Assembly: GCA_051003795.1 (NCBI GenBank)
Contig: JBPCKZ010000096.1
Location: 1 to 55,179 of the forward strand
DNA length: 55,179 bases
From: JALYXS01 sp051003795
Lineage (GTDB): Bacteria; Acidobacteriota; Terriglobia; Bryobacterales; Bryobacteraceae
Direction of reading: 5' to 3'
Shown: piece by piece, positions 33,426 to 41,912 of the stretch
How positions within the stretch are numbered: position 1 is the first letter of the stretch
Layout of the letters: each line of letters starts with the position of its first letter
Translations under genes and position numbers: made by a program
The notes under the pieces: model-generated
The model's input: only the letters and a program-made list of their open reading frames with translations
Told to the model about the DNA's origin: nothing
Database searches by the model: none

Positions 33426-33954
33426 ATGAATCGCGCTGCCGGCCGCGCGTTTGAGGGGCGCCGGACTGGAGTTGCGACGTCCTCTATAGCCGCGGCGCTA
33501 CTTCTGTTGAGTGCATCGCCCGATTTCACCTTTCGTCAATCGGATGGCTCGAAAGCTTCGCTCAAGAAATATGCCGGGAACACGGTCGTGCTGGCGTTCC
33601 TCCACACGGAATGCCGGCACTGTCAGGCGCTATGCAAAGTGCTGGACAGCATCGCGAAGAATTACGGCCCGAAGGGAGTCCGAGTCCTGGGGATCGTATT
33701 CGACGATGGCGCGTCAACGCGGTTGCGGGTTTTCAAAGATCGGTACGCGCGGCTTCCCCGTCGGCCTTTCCGATGAAACGGACGTCTTGAAATATCTAAA
33801 GCTGGATCCGGCGCAAGGGTACTTTGTGCCGATTGTTGCGATCGTCGACCGGAAGGGCCGCATTCAGAGCCGGCATGCCGGAGACGACGCCCTGTTCCAG
33901 GATGCCGCCGGGAACATTGGAAAAGAGCTGGACGCTTTGCTCCCCCACCATTAG
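33426..33954 (+). pseudogene. TlpA/AhpC-type thioredoxin-like protein, frameshifted
   Basis: The N-terminus has a signal-like hydrophobic stretch (VATSSIAAALLLLSASPDFT), then the redoxin fold GSKASLKKYAGNTVVLAFLH and the CXXC-type motif HTECRHCQALC. The frame from 33426 ends at 33774-33776 after an unlikely tail. The +1 neighbour continues naturally from about 33748 as GLSDETDVLKYLKLDPAQGY, FVPIVAIVDRKGRIQSRHAG and a normal end at 33954. One indel near gtacgcgcggc is implied; the intact protein would be about 176 residues. It would be a periplasmic disulfide reductase. The intact second half argues for a recent mutation or an assembly error. Confidence 0.8.
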
Positions 33955-34018
33955 ATTACGGCCACGGATTGCGGTTCGATTGCGGCAAATCGTGGCGATG
34001 CCGGCGGTACCATAAATC

Positions 34019-35371
34019 GTGGCTGCGCCGGAGGCTGTCGTCGATTCGCTGTACAGCGATTTTTTCGAGCGCGGGTTACGTTATTTTCTGCCGGGTTGCC
34101 GCCTGGAACTCACCGGCCCCGCGCCCATCAAACGCCCCACCCTGGACCTTCAAGCGCGGCCCGAAGGCACGCTCGAAGTCGACTGGTTCGGGCAGCGTTA
34201 TCTCCTCCGCGCCGCCCAACACACCTTCACCGAAGACCAGATTCGCTTGGTGGGCGCGATCGCGAGCGTGCTCTCCGCCCGCTACCGCAGCATCTTTAAT
34301 GCGGCGTCGGCGGCCACCACTCTGCAAATGTTTCGCGGTCTTCCGGAAGACCGCTTCGTCTCCGCATTCCTCGATCCGCATCCCTACCTCGACGAAACGG
34401 CTCTACCCGCGACCGACGATTATGTTGCCGAGGCCATCGCCGTACTGCGGGAAAGCTCGCTTCTCACATACGAGAATCGCCGCATTACGACCGGTGTCCT
34501 CCTGGTCGGCTCCGATGCCGACCCACGGCTCGCGGACGGAAATGCGGTCAAATATACGGCCAGCCTGACTTCCATAAAGAGCTTTCAGCGCCTCTGCGAT
34601 GGGTTGCAAACGGTCTTCCTCGTGAATGGGGCCGGGTTTCTGATGGACGTCGTCGATATCCGCGATTGGGCGTCCGCCGCGGTCGAATCCGGCCTGCCCG
34701 CGCCTACCTCGCGGGCGTATCGTCCGCATTGCGTCGCGACGCTCCTGGGCGGCCATATCTGCATGGCGCTCACGCCCAACGGCGAAATCAAGATCTTCGC
34801 GGCGGGGGCCCAGGTGTTCAGTTTTCTCGGCGGCCGGTGGCGGTTGACGGATATCGTCGAGAAATACAACGCGTGGCGGCACGCAGTTGGGGACTCCACG
34901 CTAGCCGAGCGGATGTTCGCCGCGGCGATGAACCTGGCGGAAGATCGGCGCGGCGGGCTGTTCGTCGTGCTCGACGATCCACAATTCACGCGCCATTTCG
35001 TCTCCGCGGCGGATCTGCTCGAACAGCCGTGCTCCTCCCCCGATTCCCCGGAGGGCGTCTCGCCCGAGGGCGTGGCGAAGAACAGGATTCACTATCTGTT
35101 GCGGCATAAGCGAGTGCTCGATCTAGCTCCGTCCCTGCTGGAGACCATCGCGCGCATGGACGGCAGCATTGTGCTCGATCGCGATTCGAACCTGCTCGCG
35201 TTCGGAGCGATCCTGCGCAACGGGAACGCCGGAGCTTGCGACGAGCAGTTGCTCGAAGGGGGACGCACCACGGCCGCGGTGAATGCGTCGCACTTTGCGA
35301 CGGTCTTGAAAATTAGCGAGGATGGCATTGTATCGTTCTATCGGACGGGCCGGCTTGTCTGGGAAATTTGA
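34019..35371 (+). CDS. DACNV-type sensor protein with a divergent diadenylate cyclase-like C-terminal domain
   Basis: 450 residues, GTG start at 34019. A long N-terminal region (about 1-270) has no membrane helices. The C-terminal part resembles the DisA_N/DAC fold: GGLFVVLDDPQF near residue 307, then MDGSIVLDRDSNLLAFGAIL, where DG stands at the position of the DGA motif. The region GGRTTAAVNASHFATVLKIS sits where canonical cyclases have RHR, and ISEDGIVSFYRTGRLVWEI closes the fold. RHR is not conserved, so c-di-AMP synthesis is doubtful; binding or a different nucleotide product is possible. Similar proteins are annotated as DACNV sensor domain proteins. It is followed 4 bp later by a ROK kinase. 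Confidence 0.65.
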   Translation: MAAPEAVVDSLYSDFFERGLRYFLPGCRLELTGPAPIKRPTLDLQARPEGTLEVDWFGQRYLLRAAQHTFTEDQIRLVGAIASVLSARYRSIFNAASAATTLQMFRGLPEDRFVSAFLDPHPYLDETALPATDDYVAEAIAVLRESSLLTYENRRITTGVLLVGSDADPRLADGNAVKYTASLTSIKSFQRLCDGLQTVFLVNGAGFLMDVVDIRDWASAAVESGLPAPTSRAYRPHCVATLLGGHICMALTPNGEIKIFAAGAQVFSFLGGRWRLTDIVEKYNAWRHAVGDSTLAERMFAAAMNLAEDRRGGLFVVLDDPQFTRHFVSAADLLEQPCSSPDSPEGVSPEGVAKNRIHYLLRHKRVLDLAPSLLETIARMDGSIVLDRDSNLLAFGAILRNGNAGACDEQLLEGGRTTAAVNASHFATVLKISEDGIVSFYRTGRLVWEI

Positions 35372-35375
35372 GGCG

Positions 35376-36242
35376 ATGTGGGGTGGAATCGAAGCCGGCG
35401 GAACGAGATTCGTGTGCGCCATCGGAACCGGTCCCGCCGATCTGCGAGCGCGCATTGAGTTCCCCACCACGGCGCCCGAAGAAACCATCGGAAGAGCGGC
35501 GGCTTTTTTTCCGGAAAATATCCGTGCGCACGGTCCGCTGCGTGGCATCGGTATTGGCTCGTTCGGTCCCGTGGATCTCGATGCGCGTTCGCCCACGTTC
35601 GGATACATCACATCGACCCCGAAATCCGGATGGCGCAACGTGGATCTAAGCGGGGCCATACGGCGCAAAACCGGCGTCGAAACCATCCTCGATACCGACG
35701 TAAACGCAGCGGCGCTTGGTGAATTCCGCTGGGGTGCGGCGCAAGGTCTCAATACATTCCTCTATCTCACGATCGGCACGGGAATCGGCGGCGGCGGAAT
35801 GGCGAACGGGCGATTGATGCACGGCCAATCGCATCCTGAAATGGGGCACATCCGCATCCCGCACGACCGGACAGCCGATCCCTACGAAGGGGGCTGCCCG
35901 TTCCACGGAGACTGCCTTGAAGGCTTGGCATCGGGCCGCGCCATCGAAGGCCGCTGGAGACGGCGCGGCGAGCAACTGCCCGGCGATCACGAAGCGTGGC
36001 GGTTGGAGGCGCACTATCTGGCGTTCGGATTAGTGAGCTTCATCTGCACCATGTCGCCTCAGCGCATTATCCTGGGCGGCGGGCTGATGAGGCGTGAAAC
36101 GATGCTCCCGTCAATCCGCCGCAACGTGGACGCGCTGCTAAACGGATACTTGAAAGCACCCGAAATTGTGCTTCCACAGCTTGGAAACGATGCGGGCGTA
36201 GGGGGCGCCATCGCGCTCGCGGAGGCCCGTTTCGCGTTATAA
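35376..36242 (+). CDS. ROK family sugar kinase (fructokinase-like)
   Basis: 288 residues from the ATG at 35376, preceded by GAGG; the upstream frame overlaps the DACNV gene. The ATP loop GGIEAGGTRFVCAIG is at residues 3-17. The sugar-binding and catalytic region VETILDTDVNAAALGEFRWG contains the catalytic Asp. LYLTIGTGIGGGGMANG is the second phosphate loop. HPEMGHIRIPHD, followed by YEGGCPFHGDCLEGLASG, is the zinc site with His and Cys ligands typical of fructokinases of this group. The likely substrate is fructose or a related hexose. It follows the DACNV gene by 4 bp. Confidence 0.92.
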   Translation: MWGGIEAGGTRFVCAIGTGPADLRARIEFPTTAPEETIGRAAAFFPENIRAHGPLRGIGIGSFGPVDLDARSPTFGYITSTPKSGWRNVDLSGAIRRKTGVETILDTDVNAAALGEFRWGAAQGLNTFLYLTIGTGIGGGGMANGRLMHGQSHPEMGHIRIPHDRTADPYEGGCPFHGDCLEGLASGRAIEGRWRRRGEQLPGDHEAWRLEAHYLAFGLVSFICTMSPQRIILGGGLMRRETMLPSIRRNVDALLNGYLKAPEIVLPQLGNDAGVGGAIALAEARFAL

Positions 36243-36267
36243 TTAAAGCACTCCAGAGAAGCTGCGT

Positions 36268-37590
36268 ATGAAGTGGTTTTGGGTTCTGTCGTCTTTCGTT
36301 TTTTGCGCATTTCTACTGCGAGCCGGCCTCGAAAGTTCATATCTGCTTCCGCTTGACAATGAGGCCATCCGGTACGCCACGGAGCCGCTGACCGACTCCG
36401 TAACCGCTTTGCAGGCGCGCCTGAAAGCGGGTGAGCTGAAACTTGAGTTCGATCCGCAGTTCGGCTATCTTCCAGCCGTGCTGCGCGAGCTGAAAATTCC
36501 GGTCTCGTCCCAGGTTCTGGTGTTCTCGAAAACCAGCTTCCAATCGCCGCGGATCTCGCCGCGCACGCCGCGCGCTCTGTATTACAACGACCAAGCCGCC
36601 GTCGGTTTCGTTAGAAGCGGCGACGTGATCGAAGTCTTGTCGGTCGATCCGCGCGAGGGCGCCATCTTTTATACTCTCGATCAGGAAAAAACGGACAAGC
36701 CGCGTTTTGCGCGCCGCGAGCAGTGCCTGCAATGCCACGTTTCCTCCGGCACGCTCGGCGTTCCGGGCGAGGTGGTCCGCTCGGTTCATCCCGACAACAC
36801 CGGCATGCCAGTTTTTCAGGCCGGGACGTTCGTCACCGACCATCGCAGCCCGCTAAAGGAGCGGTGGGGCGGATGGTATGTCACGGGTACGCATGGCTCG
36901 CAAATGCACATGGGCAACGTGGTGGCCGCCGACAGGGAAACCGGCGAGCTCGACGTTGCAAGAGGCGCGAACGTCACGGACCTCAAGTGGAAGTTCGACA
37001 CGGGCGCGTATCTTAGCCCTCATAGCGACATCGTTTCATTAATGACGCTGGAGCATCAGGCCCGCATGGTGAATCTGATCACCCGCGTCGGTTGGGAAAC
37101 GCGGATGGCGCTCGATTCCCAGGCCGGGATTAATCGCGCGCTGAAGCAGCCTGAAAACGAGATGAGCGAATCGACGAAGCGGCGCATCGCGTCGGCTTCC
37201 GAGGAATTGCTGCAGTACATGCTCTTCACCGAGGAAACACCGCTCACTTCCGAGATTCGCGGAACGTCGAATTTTACCCGGGAATTTCCGAAACAGGGGC
37301 CGCGCGATAAGAAAGGCCGTTCGCTTCGAGATTTCGATTTGAAGACGCGAATGTTTCAGCATCCGTGCAGCTATCTGATTTACTCCGAACAATTCGACGT
37401 TATGCCCGATGAAGCGAAACAGGCGGTCTACCTCCGCCTGTGGGAAGTGCTTACGGGAAAAGATAAGACGGCCAAGTACGCGCGGCTGTCGGACGCGGAC
37501 CGCAAAGGCATCCTCGAAATTCTGCTCGACACGAAGAAGGGTCTTCCGGATTACTGGAAGGAGGCTGCGGTAGCGTTCCCGGCGAGATAG
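36268..37590 (+). CDS. Exported protein with a single c-type haem motif (CLQCH)
   Basis: 440 residues. The N-terminal hydrophobic segment (MKWFWVLSSFVFCAFLLRAG) is a signal or anchor. One CXXCH motif, REQCLQCHVSSG, is at about residues 150-160. Other recurring features are LRELKIPVSSQVLVFSKTSF, QSPRISPRTPRALYYND, GGWYVTGTHGSQMHMGNVVA and DIVSLMTLEHQARMVNLITR. The length and layout recall uncharacterised exported haem proteins common in acidobacteria and planctomycetes; I know no function. Met and His residues around 208-215 (HGSQMHMGN) might serve as haem axial ligands. It follows the ROK kinase by 25 bp. Confidence 0.7.
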   Translation: MKWFWVLSSFVFCAFLLRAGLESSYLLPLDNEAIRYATEPLTDSVTALQARLKAGELKLEFDPQFGYLPAVLRELKIPVSSQVLVFSKTSFQSPRISPRTPRALYYNDQAAVGFVRSGDVIEVLSVDPREGAIFYTLDQEKTDKPRFARREQCLQCHVSSGTLGVPGEVVRSVHPDNTGMPVFQAGTFVTDHRSPLKERWGGWYVTGTHGSQMHMGNVVAADRETGELDVARGANVTDLKWKFDTGAYLSPHSDIVSLMTLEHQARMVNLITRVGWETRMALDSQAGINRALKQPENEMSESTKRRIASASEELLQYMLFTEETPLTSEIRGTSNFTREFPKQGPRDKKGRSLRDFDLKTRMFQHPCSYLIYSEQFDVMPDEAKQAVYLRLWEVLTGKDKTAKYARLSDADRKGILEILLDTKKGLPDYWKEAAVAFPAR

Positions 37591-37635
37591 GGCGCCGTCG
37601 GCGATCCGGCATCTGAGCTATTGTGAGATTGTCAG

Positions 37636-38463
37636 GTGTCCGTGTCGATCATTTTCGTACGAAACCGCCCCGTACCCCCGATTTGGCTTCTGTTCCCGGT
37701 CCTGGCTTGCGCGGCAACCTCATGGGCAGCGGCGTCGCCTGGCATGGCCTCTATCCCCGGCGGGGAATTCCTTCGCGGCCGGAGCTTCACCTGGGCCGAC
37801 TACGACGTGAAGTGGTATCCCAACCCCGCCAAAGACGACGGGCCAGCGCGCAAGATCTCGGTCGATCCGTTCTACCTCGACGAATCCGAAGTAACCAACG
37901 AACAATACGCGGCATTCGCGAACGCCACGAAACATCGCGCCCCCTTCGACTGGAAACTTGGAAAGCCGCCCGCCGAAAAGGCAAAATATCCGGTCGTCGA
38001 TGTGAGTTGGGACGATGCGGCAGCCTTCTGCGCATGGAGCGGCAAGCGTCTACCGACCGAAGCCGAATGGGAACGCGCGGCCCGCGGAACGCAGGACGGC
38101 AAGATGTATCCGTGGGGAGATCGGAAAATCGAGGCGGCCGACGCCGTCTTCAATCGAGTGGATGGGCCCGGCGCGGTGTGCGGCAAAACCAAAAACGAGT
38201 TCGGGCTTTGCGACATGATCGGAAATGTTTGGGAGTGGTGCTCGGATTGGTACGGCCGGCATTACTACGCCGATGCGCCGGACCATAATCCGCAAGGGCC
38301 TGAAAAGGGCATGTACCGGGTCTTGCGTGGTGGATCGTGGTTCGACGTGCCGCCGCTTTTCCTGACCAGCTCTTATCGAAGCTGGGCGTCCCCGGACGAG
38401 CGTAGCCCGACGATTGGATTTCGCTGCGCTAAGAGCATGCCTTCGAAACGCCCGGGCGAATGA
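37636..38463 (+). CDS. Formylglycine-generating enzyme (SUMF1/EgtB-type) domain protein
   Basis: 275 residues, GTG start at 37636. A signal-like N-terminus (WLLFPVLACAATSWAAAS) precedes the SUMF1 domain: MASIPGGEFLRGRSFT, VDPFYLDESEVTNEQYAAFA, YPVVDVSWDDAAAFCAWSGK, RLPTEAEWERAARGTQDGKM, DMIGNVWEWCSDWYG and YRVLRGGSWFD. The family includes the sulfatase-activating enzyme and many secreted relatives without proven activity. The characteristic catalytic Cys pair of true FGE is not obvious here, so a structural or other role is likely. The stop overlaps the MFS start by 4 nt (ATGA). Confidence 0.88.
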   Translation: MSVSIIFVRNRPVPPIWLLFPVLACAATSWAAASPGMASIPGGEFLRGRSFTWADYDVKWYPNPAKDDGPARKISVDPFYLDESEVTNEQYAAFANATKHRAPFDWKLGKPPAEKAKYPVVDVSWDDAAAFCAWSGKRLPTEAEWERAARGTQDGKMYPWGDRKIEAADAVFNRVDGPGAVCGKTKNEFGLCDMIGNVWEWCSDWYGRHYYADAPDHNPQGPEKGMYRVLRGGSWFDVPPLFLTSSYRSWASPDERSPTIGFRCAKSMPSKRPGE

Positions 38464-39674
38464 GGCGCAACGGCGTCCTCATTCTTCTGATCGCGCTCGC
38501 GATCGTTACTTTCCTCGACCGCATAAGCATTTCCGTGGCGGGACCGCGCATTCAACGGGACCTCGGGATTACGCCGGAACGGTGGGGCTGGATCTTGGGC
38601 GCATTCGTGCTCGCCTACGGCATTTTTGAGATCCCGACGGGGGCGCTGGGAGACCGCTCGGGCCACAAGAAAGTACTGACGCGAATCGTGCTTTGGTGGT
38701 CGGCCTTCACGTGCTTGACGGGGCTTGCAACCGGTTTCAACGTCCTTCTGGCCACGCGCTTTCTATTCGGCGCGGGGGAAGCGGGGGCGTATCCGAATAT
38801 GGCGGGCGTAATCGCCCGCCGGTTCTCCGCGACGGAGCGCGCGCGCACGCAAGGATTCATCTGGGCCGCGAGCCGGTTCGGCGGGGCGTTGTCTCCGCTG
38901 ATTGTCGTACCGTTGCAATCGGCAATCGGGTGGCGTGCCGCATTTGCGATCCTCGGCGCGGCCGGCCTGCTCTGGGTGTTGTGCTGGAATCTTCTGTATC
39001 GCGACGCGCCCGATGTTGCCCGCCATGTCGCGCCCGATGTTGCGCGCGCCGCGCGCCTTTCCGTGCCCTGGGGCGAACTGGCGCGTTCGTCTCAACTCCG
39101 GCTAATTCTGGCGATGTATTTCTGCCAGGCCTTCGGCTCATGGTTTTACTTCGGGTGGTTTCCCGTGTATCTGGTGAAAGGGGCGGGATTCACCGAAGCG
39201 CAGATGGGAATCTTCTCGGCGCTGCCGTTCCTGCTGGGCGCGACGGGGAGTCTCGCGGGCGGATTCTTGAGCGACCTGTTGGCGCTGCGGCTCGGTTTGA
39301 AGAATGGGAGGCGTCTGATGGGATGCGCGGCTCTGGCGGCATCCGCGCTGTTGTTGCTAGGCATGACGTTAACGCGCGATAAAACGGCAATCGTGGTTCT
39401 CTCGTCTTTGGGATTCGGTGTCGCCGACCTGATGTTGCCCGCCGCTTGGGCCATCTGTCTCGATATCGGGGGACGACATTCGGGCGTGGTTACCGGCGCG
39501 ATGAACACCGCCGGGCAGTTGGGCGGTTTTCTCTGCGCGGTCTTGTTTGGATACGTGGTGAAAGCGACCGGGAATTATTCCGCGCCCGTTTGGATGGTGG
39601 CGGGGATGGTAATGGCCGGAGCGATACTGTTTTCGCGCATCGATGCCGCGCGTAAACTACCGGGGTGCCGCTAG
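38460..39674 (+). CDS. MFS transporter, anion:cation symporter-like
   Basis: A 404-residue twelve-helix major facilitator. The N-terminus IALAIVTFLDRISISVAGPR contains the Asp-Arg after helix 1 typical of the ACS group, which transports hexuronates, galactonate and phthalate. Motif A reads GALGDRSGHKKVL and helix 4 contains FLFGAGEAGAYPNMAGVIAR, another ACS hallmark. Substrates of this group are usually sugar acids or organic anions. It is coupled to the SUMF1-like gene by a 4-nt overlap and converges with the M48 gene after 6 bp. Confidence 0.9.
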   Translation: MRRNGVLILLIALAIVTFLDRISISVAGPRIQRDLGITPERWGWILGAFVLAYGIFEIPTGALGDRSGHKKVLTRIVLWWSAFTCLTGLATGFNVLLATRFLFGAGEAGAYPNMAGVIARRFSATERARTQGFIWAASRFGGALSPLIVVPLQSAIGWRAAFAILGAAGLLWVLCWNLLYRDAPDVARHVAPDVARAARLSVPWGELARSSQLRLILAMYFCQAFGSWFYFGWFPVYLVKGAGFTEAQMGIFSALPFLLGATGSLAGGFLSDLLALRLGLKNGRRLMGCAALAASALLLLGMTLTRDKTAIVVLSSLGFGVADLMLPAAWAICLDIGGRHSGVVTGAMNTAGQLGGFLCAVLFGYVVKATGNYSAPVWMVAGMVMAGAILFSRIDAARKLPGCR

Positions 39675-39680
39675 CCGCGC

Positions 39681-40694
39681 CTAGCTGTCGCGCCGCTTCA
39701 GTGTCGGACGATCGTCCTGGTCGGTCTTCGGCTTCTGCTCGCTGCCGCCTTCATCGTCGATGGTGCCCGAACCGGGCGACCGGCGCAAGCGCGGACGGTT
39801 CACATCCTTATCGTCCACTTTGCGGCGATTGTGCATGGCCATCAGCCGCGCCTTCACGTCGTTGAACTCGGAGGTGTTCACAACGTATTCGGGCTTGGCT
39901 TTCAAATACTCTTCGATGTTCTTTTGCGAGTTCTTAATCCGATCGTCCGTCATCGGGTGGGTAGAGAAGACACGCGAAATAGTGCCGGGCTTCTTCTTTT
40001 CGAGCGATTGGATCTTCTCGAAGAAATCGACGAAAGAAGTCGGATCGTACCCCGTCTTGTACATGTACTCGAGCCCCAGCAGATCGGCTTCGCTCTCGAA
40101 TCCGCGCGAGAAGCTCAGGAATCCGAGCGGGATGGCAAGCCCCGCGCCTTGGCGAATCGCATAACCGGCCCAACCGCCCAGGAAGATCAGCGGGATACTG
40201 CCGTAGTTGATCAACTGCCCGCGGGTCTGTTGGCGCGTGCCGTGGCGCGCCGCCACGTGCGCGATCTCGTGCGCCATCACGCCCGCCAGTTCCGATTCCG
40301 TATCGGCCTTCAAAATCAGCCCGGTATTGACGAAGAAAAATCCGCCCGGAAGAGCGAACGCGTTCACCTCTTCCGAATCGAGAACCTTGATGGTGAAAGG
40401 AACCTTTGCATCGGAATTGCGAACCAGATTCTGCCCAACGCGGTTCACGTACTCCGCCACGATCGGATCGTCCACGATCTTGGCCTGACGCTCCACCTCC
40501 TGCGCAAGCTGCTTGCCCAGCCCGATTTCTTTCTCCAGCGAGTAAAAGTTGACTCCCTTGCCCACATCGCGGTTGCCGATCTCGTCGGGATCTTTCTTCT
40601 TATCCTTGGCGAAAGCCGCCGGGGCAAACGCGGCGGGAGCGAGAAGGGAAAACAAGGCCGTCGTGGCCGATAACTGCCTGGAGAAGAGTTTCAT
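39681..40694 (-). CDS. M48 family metalloprotease (HtpX/YfgC-like)
   Basis: 337 residues: signal peptide (MKLFSRQLSATTALFSLLAP), an initial linker, then the M48 domain with MAHEIAHVAARHG (HExxH near residue 143) and the third ligand region SRGFESEADLLGLEYMYKTG, where the Glu downstream coordinates zinc. The C-terminal tail is basic and low-complexity. Periplasmic M48 proteases such as BepA/LoiP act in outer-membrane protein quality control; this inference fits its neighbour, an MCE lipid-transport protein. The 102-bp gap separates it from the MCE gene on the same strand. Confidence 0.93.
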   Translation of the reverse strand: MKLFSRQLSATTALFSLLAPAAFAPAAFAKDKKKDPDEIGNRDVGKGVNFYSLEKEIGLGKQLAQEVERQAKIVDDPIVAEYVNRVGQNLVRNSDAKVPFTIKVLDSEEVNAFALPGGFFFVNTGLILKADTESELAGVMAHEIAHVAARHGTRQQTRGQLINYGSIPLIFLGGWAGYAIRQGAGLAIPLGFLSFSRGFESEADLLGLEYMYKTGYDPTSFVDFFEKIQSLEKKKPGTISRVFSTHPMTDDRIKNSQKNIEEYLKAKPEYVVNTSEFNDVKARLMAMHNRRKVDDKDVNRPRLRRSPGSGTIDDEGGSEQKPKTDQDDRPTLKRRDS

Positions 40695-40796
40695 CGGGAG
40701 GTCTCCTGAATTAAAGTATAAACCCGGAGTGGAGCGGAAAGTCTTATGTGTGTTGATACGCGTTCCCGGCGGCGTGGGTTACATGCCGCGCGAACT

Positions 40797-41864
40797 TTAA
40801 AACACCTTGATTCGCAGAAACGTCCGCGGATTCGTTCGGAATTCCTTGAGAAACTCGCGCAATTCGCGGCTTTGCCCCGCCAAAGTGTCGTAAAGCTGTC
40901 CGTTGGCGAGCATTTGCCCAACCATCCCTTCGCCTGAATTGATCCCGTCTATCGCGCTCTCCATCGAATTGACCAATTTTTGGATCTGCCGGAACATTTC
41001 ATCGTCTTCCAGAAACCTCCCGGCCGGCCCCTTTCCGGCGTTCAGATCGTCCAAGGATTTCCGGATCTCCGCAACGTTTTTCCGCGCGTCGTCGTAGATC
41101 GCGGGATCTTTCAGCCACCGCCCGCCCTGCCCCTCTCCGCTTTGAATTTGCGCCAGCATCTTGTCGAAGTTCAGAAGCGGCGTCCGTATCTTGTCGTACA
41201 ACTCCTTCCGGAAGAGCGATTTGCCAAATTCACTACGCGGGCTTCCGTAGCTGGTTACGGCTGTTTGAATATCTTCGATCTGGTCGCGCAATTGGTCGTA
41301 AAAGTCTTGACCTTGCACGAATTGCCCCAGTTGCGTGTTGGGCGATTCGATCTGCGTCAACAAATCGTCCAGCCGCTTCAGGTTCGTTCCTAGCGAGGCC
41401 ACCAGGTCGGCTTGATTGAAGGTGTCGCTTTGAATCAAGCTCGGCAATTCGCCGCCGCCTCGCACGGTTTGCGAACTCTTGCCCCGGGTAATATTGATGT
41501 ATTTATCGCCCAGCAGATTGTCGGCGCTAATCGCCGCGACCGAATCGACCGGAAGGGATGGAAGGAACCGGTCTTTGATCGCCATGCCGACTTCGACCAC
41601 GCGACGAGGATCGGTCGATGCCGTCAGCCCGACCGAGTCGATTTTTCCGATCGTGATTCCATTGAGGCGCACCGGACCGGAATCGGTAAGCCCGCTCCCG
41701 TCCGGCAAGTAGGTGCGGATCGTGGATCGATCCGCGAACAGTTCACCGCCGCCGCCCGTCAGTAAAAATATGAGGGTGCCCAGAATCAGCAGCGCAACTG
41801 CCAGCAGACCGAAGACGCGAAATCGCGTGCGTTTCTGCCCCTCCAGCTCCAGATCCTCGGCCAT
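40797..41864 (-). CDS. MCE/MlaD family protein
   Basis: 355 residues. One N-terminal helix (FRVFGLLAVALLILGTLIFL) anchors the protein, followed by the MCE domain (about 40-125: IRTYLPDGSGLTDSGPVRLN and DSVAAISADNLLGDKYINIT). A long helical, coiled-coil-rich C-terminus has repeated LNFDKMLAQIQSGEGQG and KSLDDLNAGKGPAGRFLEDD segments. MCE proteins form rings or tubes for lipid transport between membranes, normally with an MlaE/MlaF permease-ATPase. These partners are not in the window, so the system may be split. It lies 48 bp after the DUF1501 gene. Confidence 0.92.
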   Translation of the reverse strand: MAEDLELEGQKRTRFRVFGLLAVALLILGTLIFLLTGGGGELFADRSTIRTYLPDGSGLTDSGPVRLNGITIGKIDSVGLTASTDPRRVVEVGMAIKDRFLPSLPVDSVAAISADNLLGDKYINITRGKSSQTVRGGGELPSLIQSDTFNQADLVASLGTNLKRLDDLLTQIESPNTQLGQFVQGQDFYDQLRDQIEDIQTAVTSYGSPRSEFGKSLFRKELYDKIRTPLLNFDKMLAQIQSGEGQGGRWLKDPAIYDDARKNVAEIRKSLDDLNAGKGPAGRFLEDDEMFRQIQKLVNSMESAIDGINSGEGMVGQMLANGQLYDTLAGQSRELREFLKEFRTNPRTFLRIKVF

Positions 41865-41912
41865 ATGTCAAGGGCGTGACGTCAACGACTTGCCTCCGCG
41901 CGTCCTTGGCGA

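Noticed and set aside
34019..35371. Annotating the DACNV protein as an active diadenylate cyclase
   Set aside because: The RHR motif needed for catalysis is not visible, so activity is not supported.
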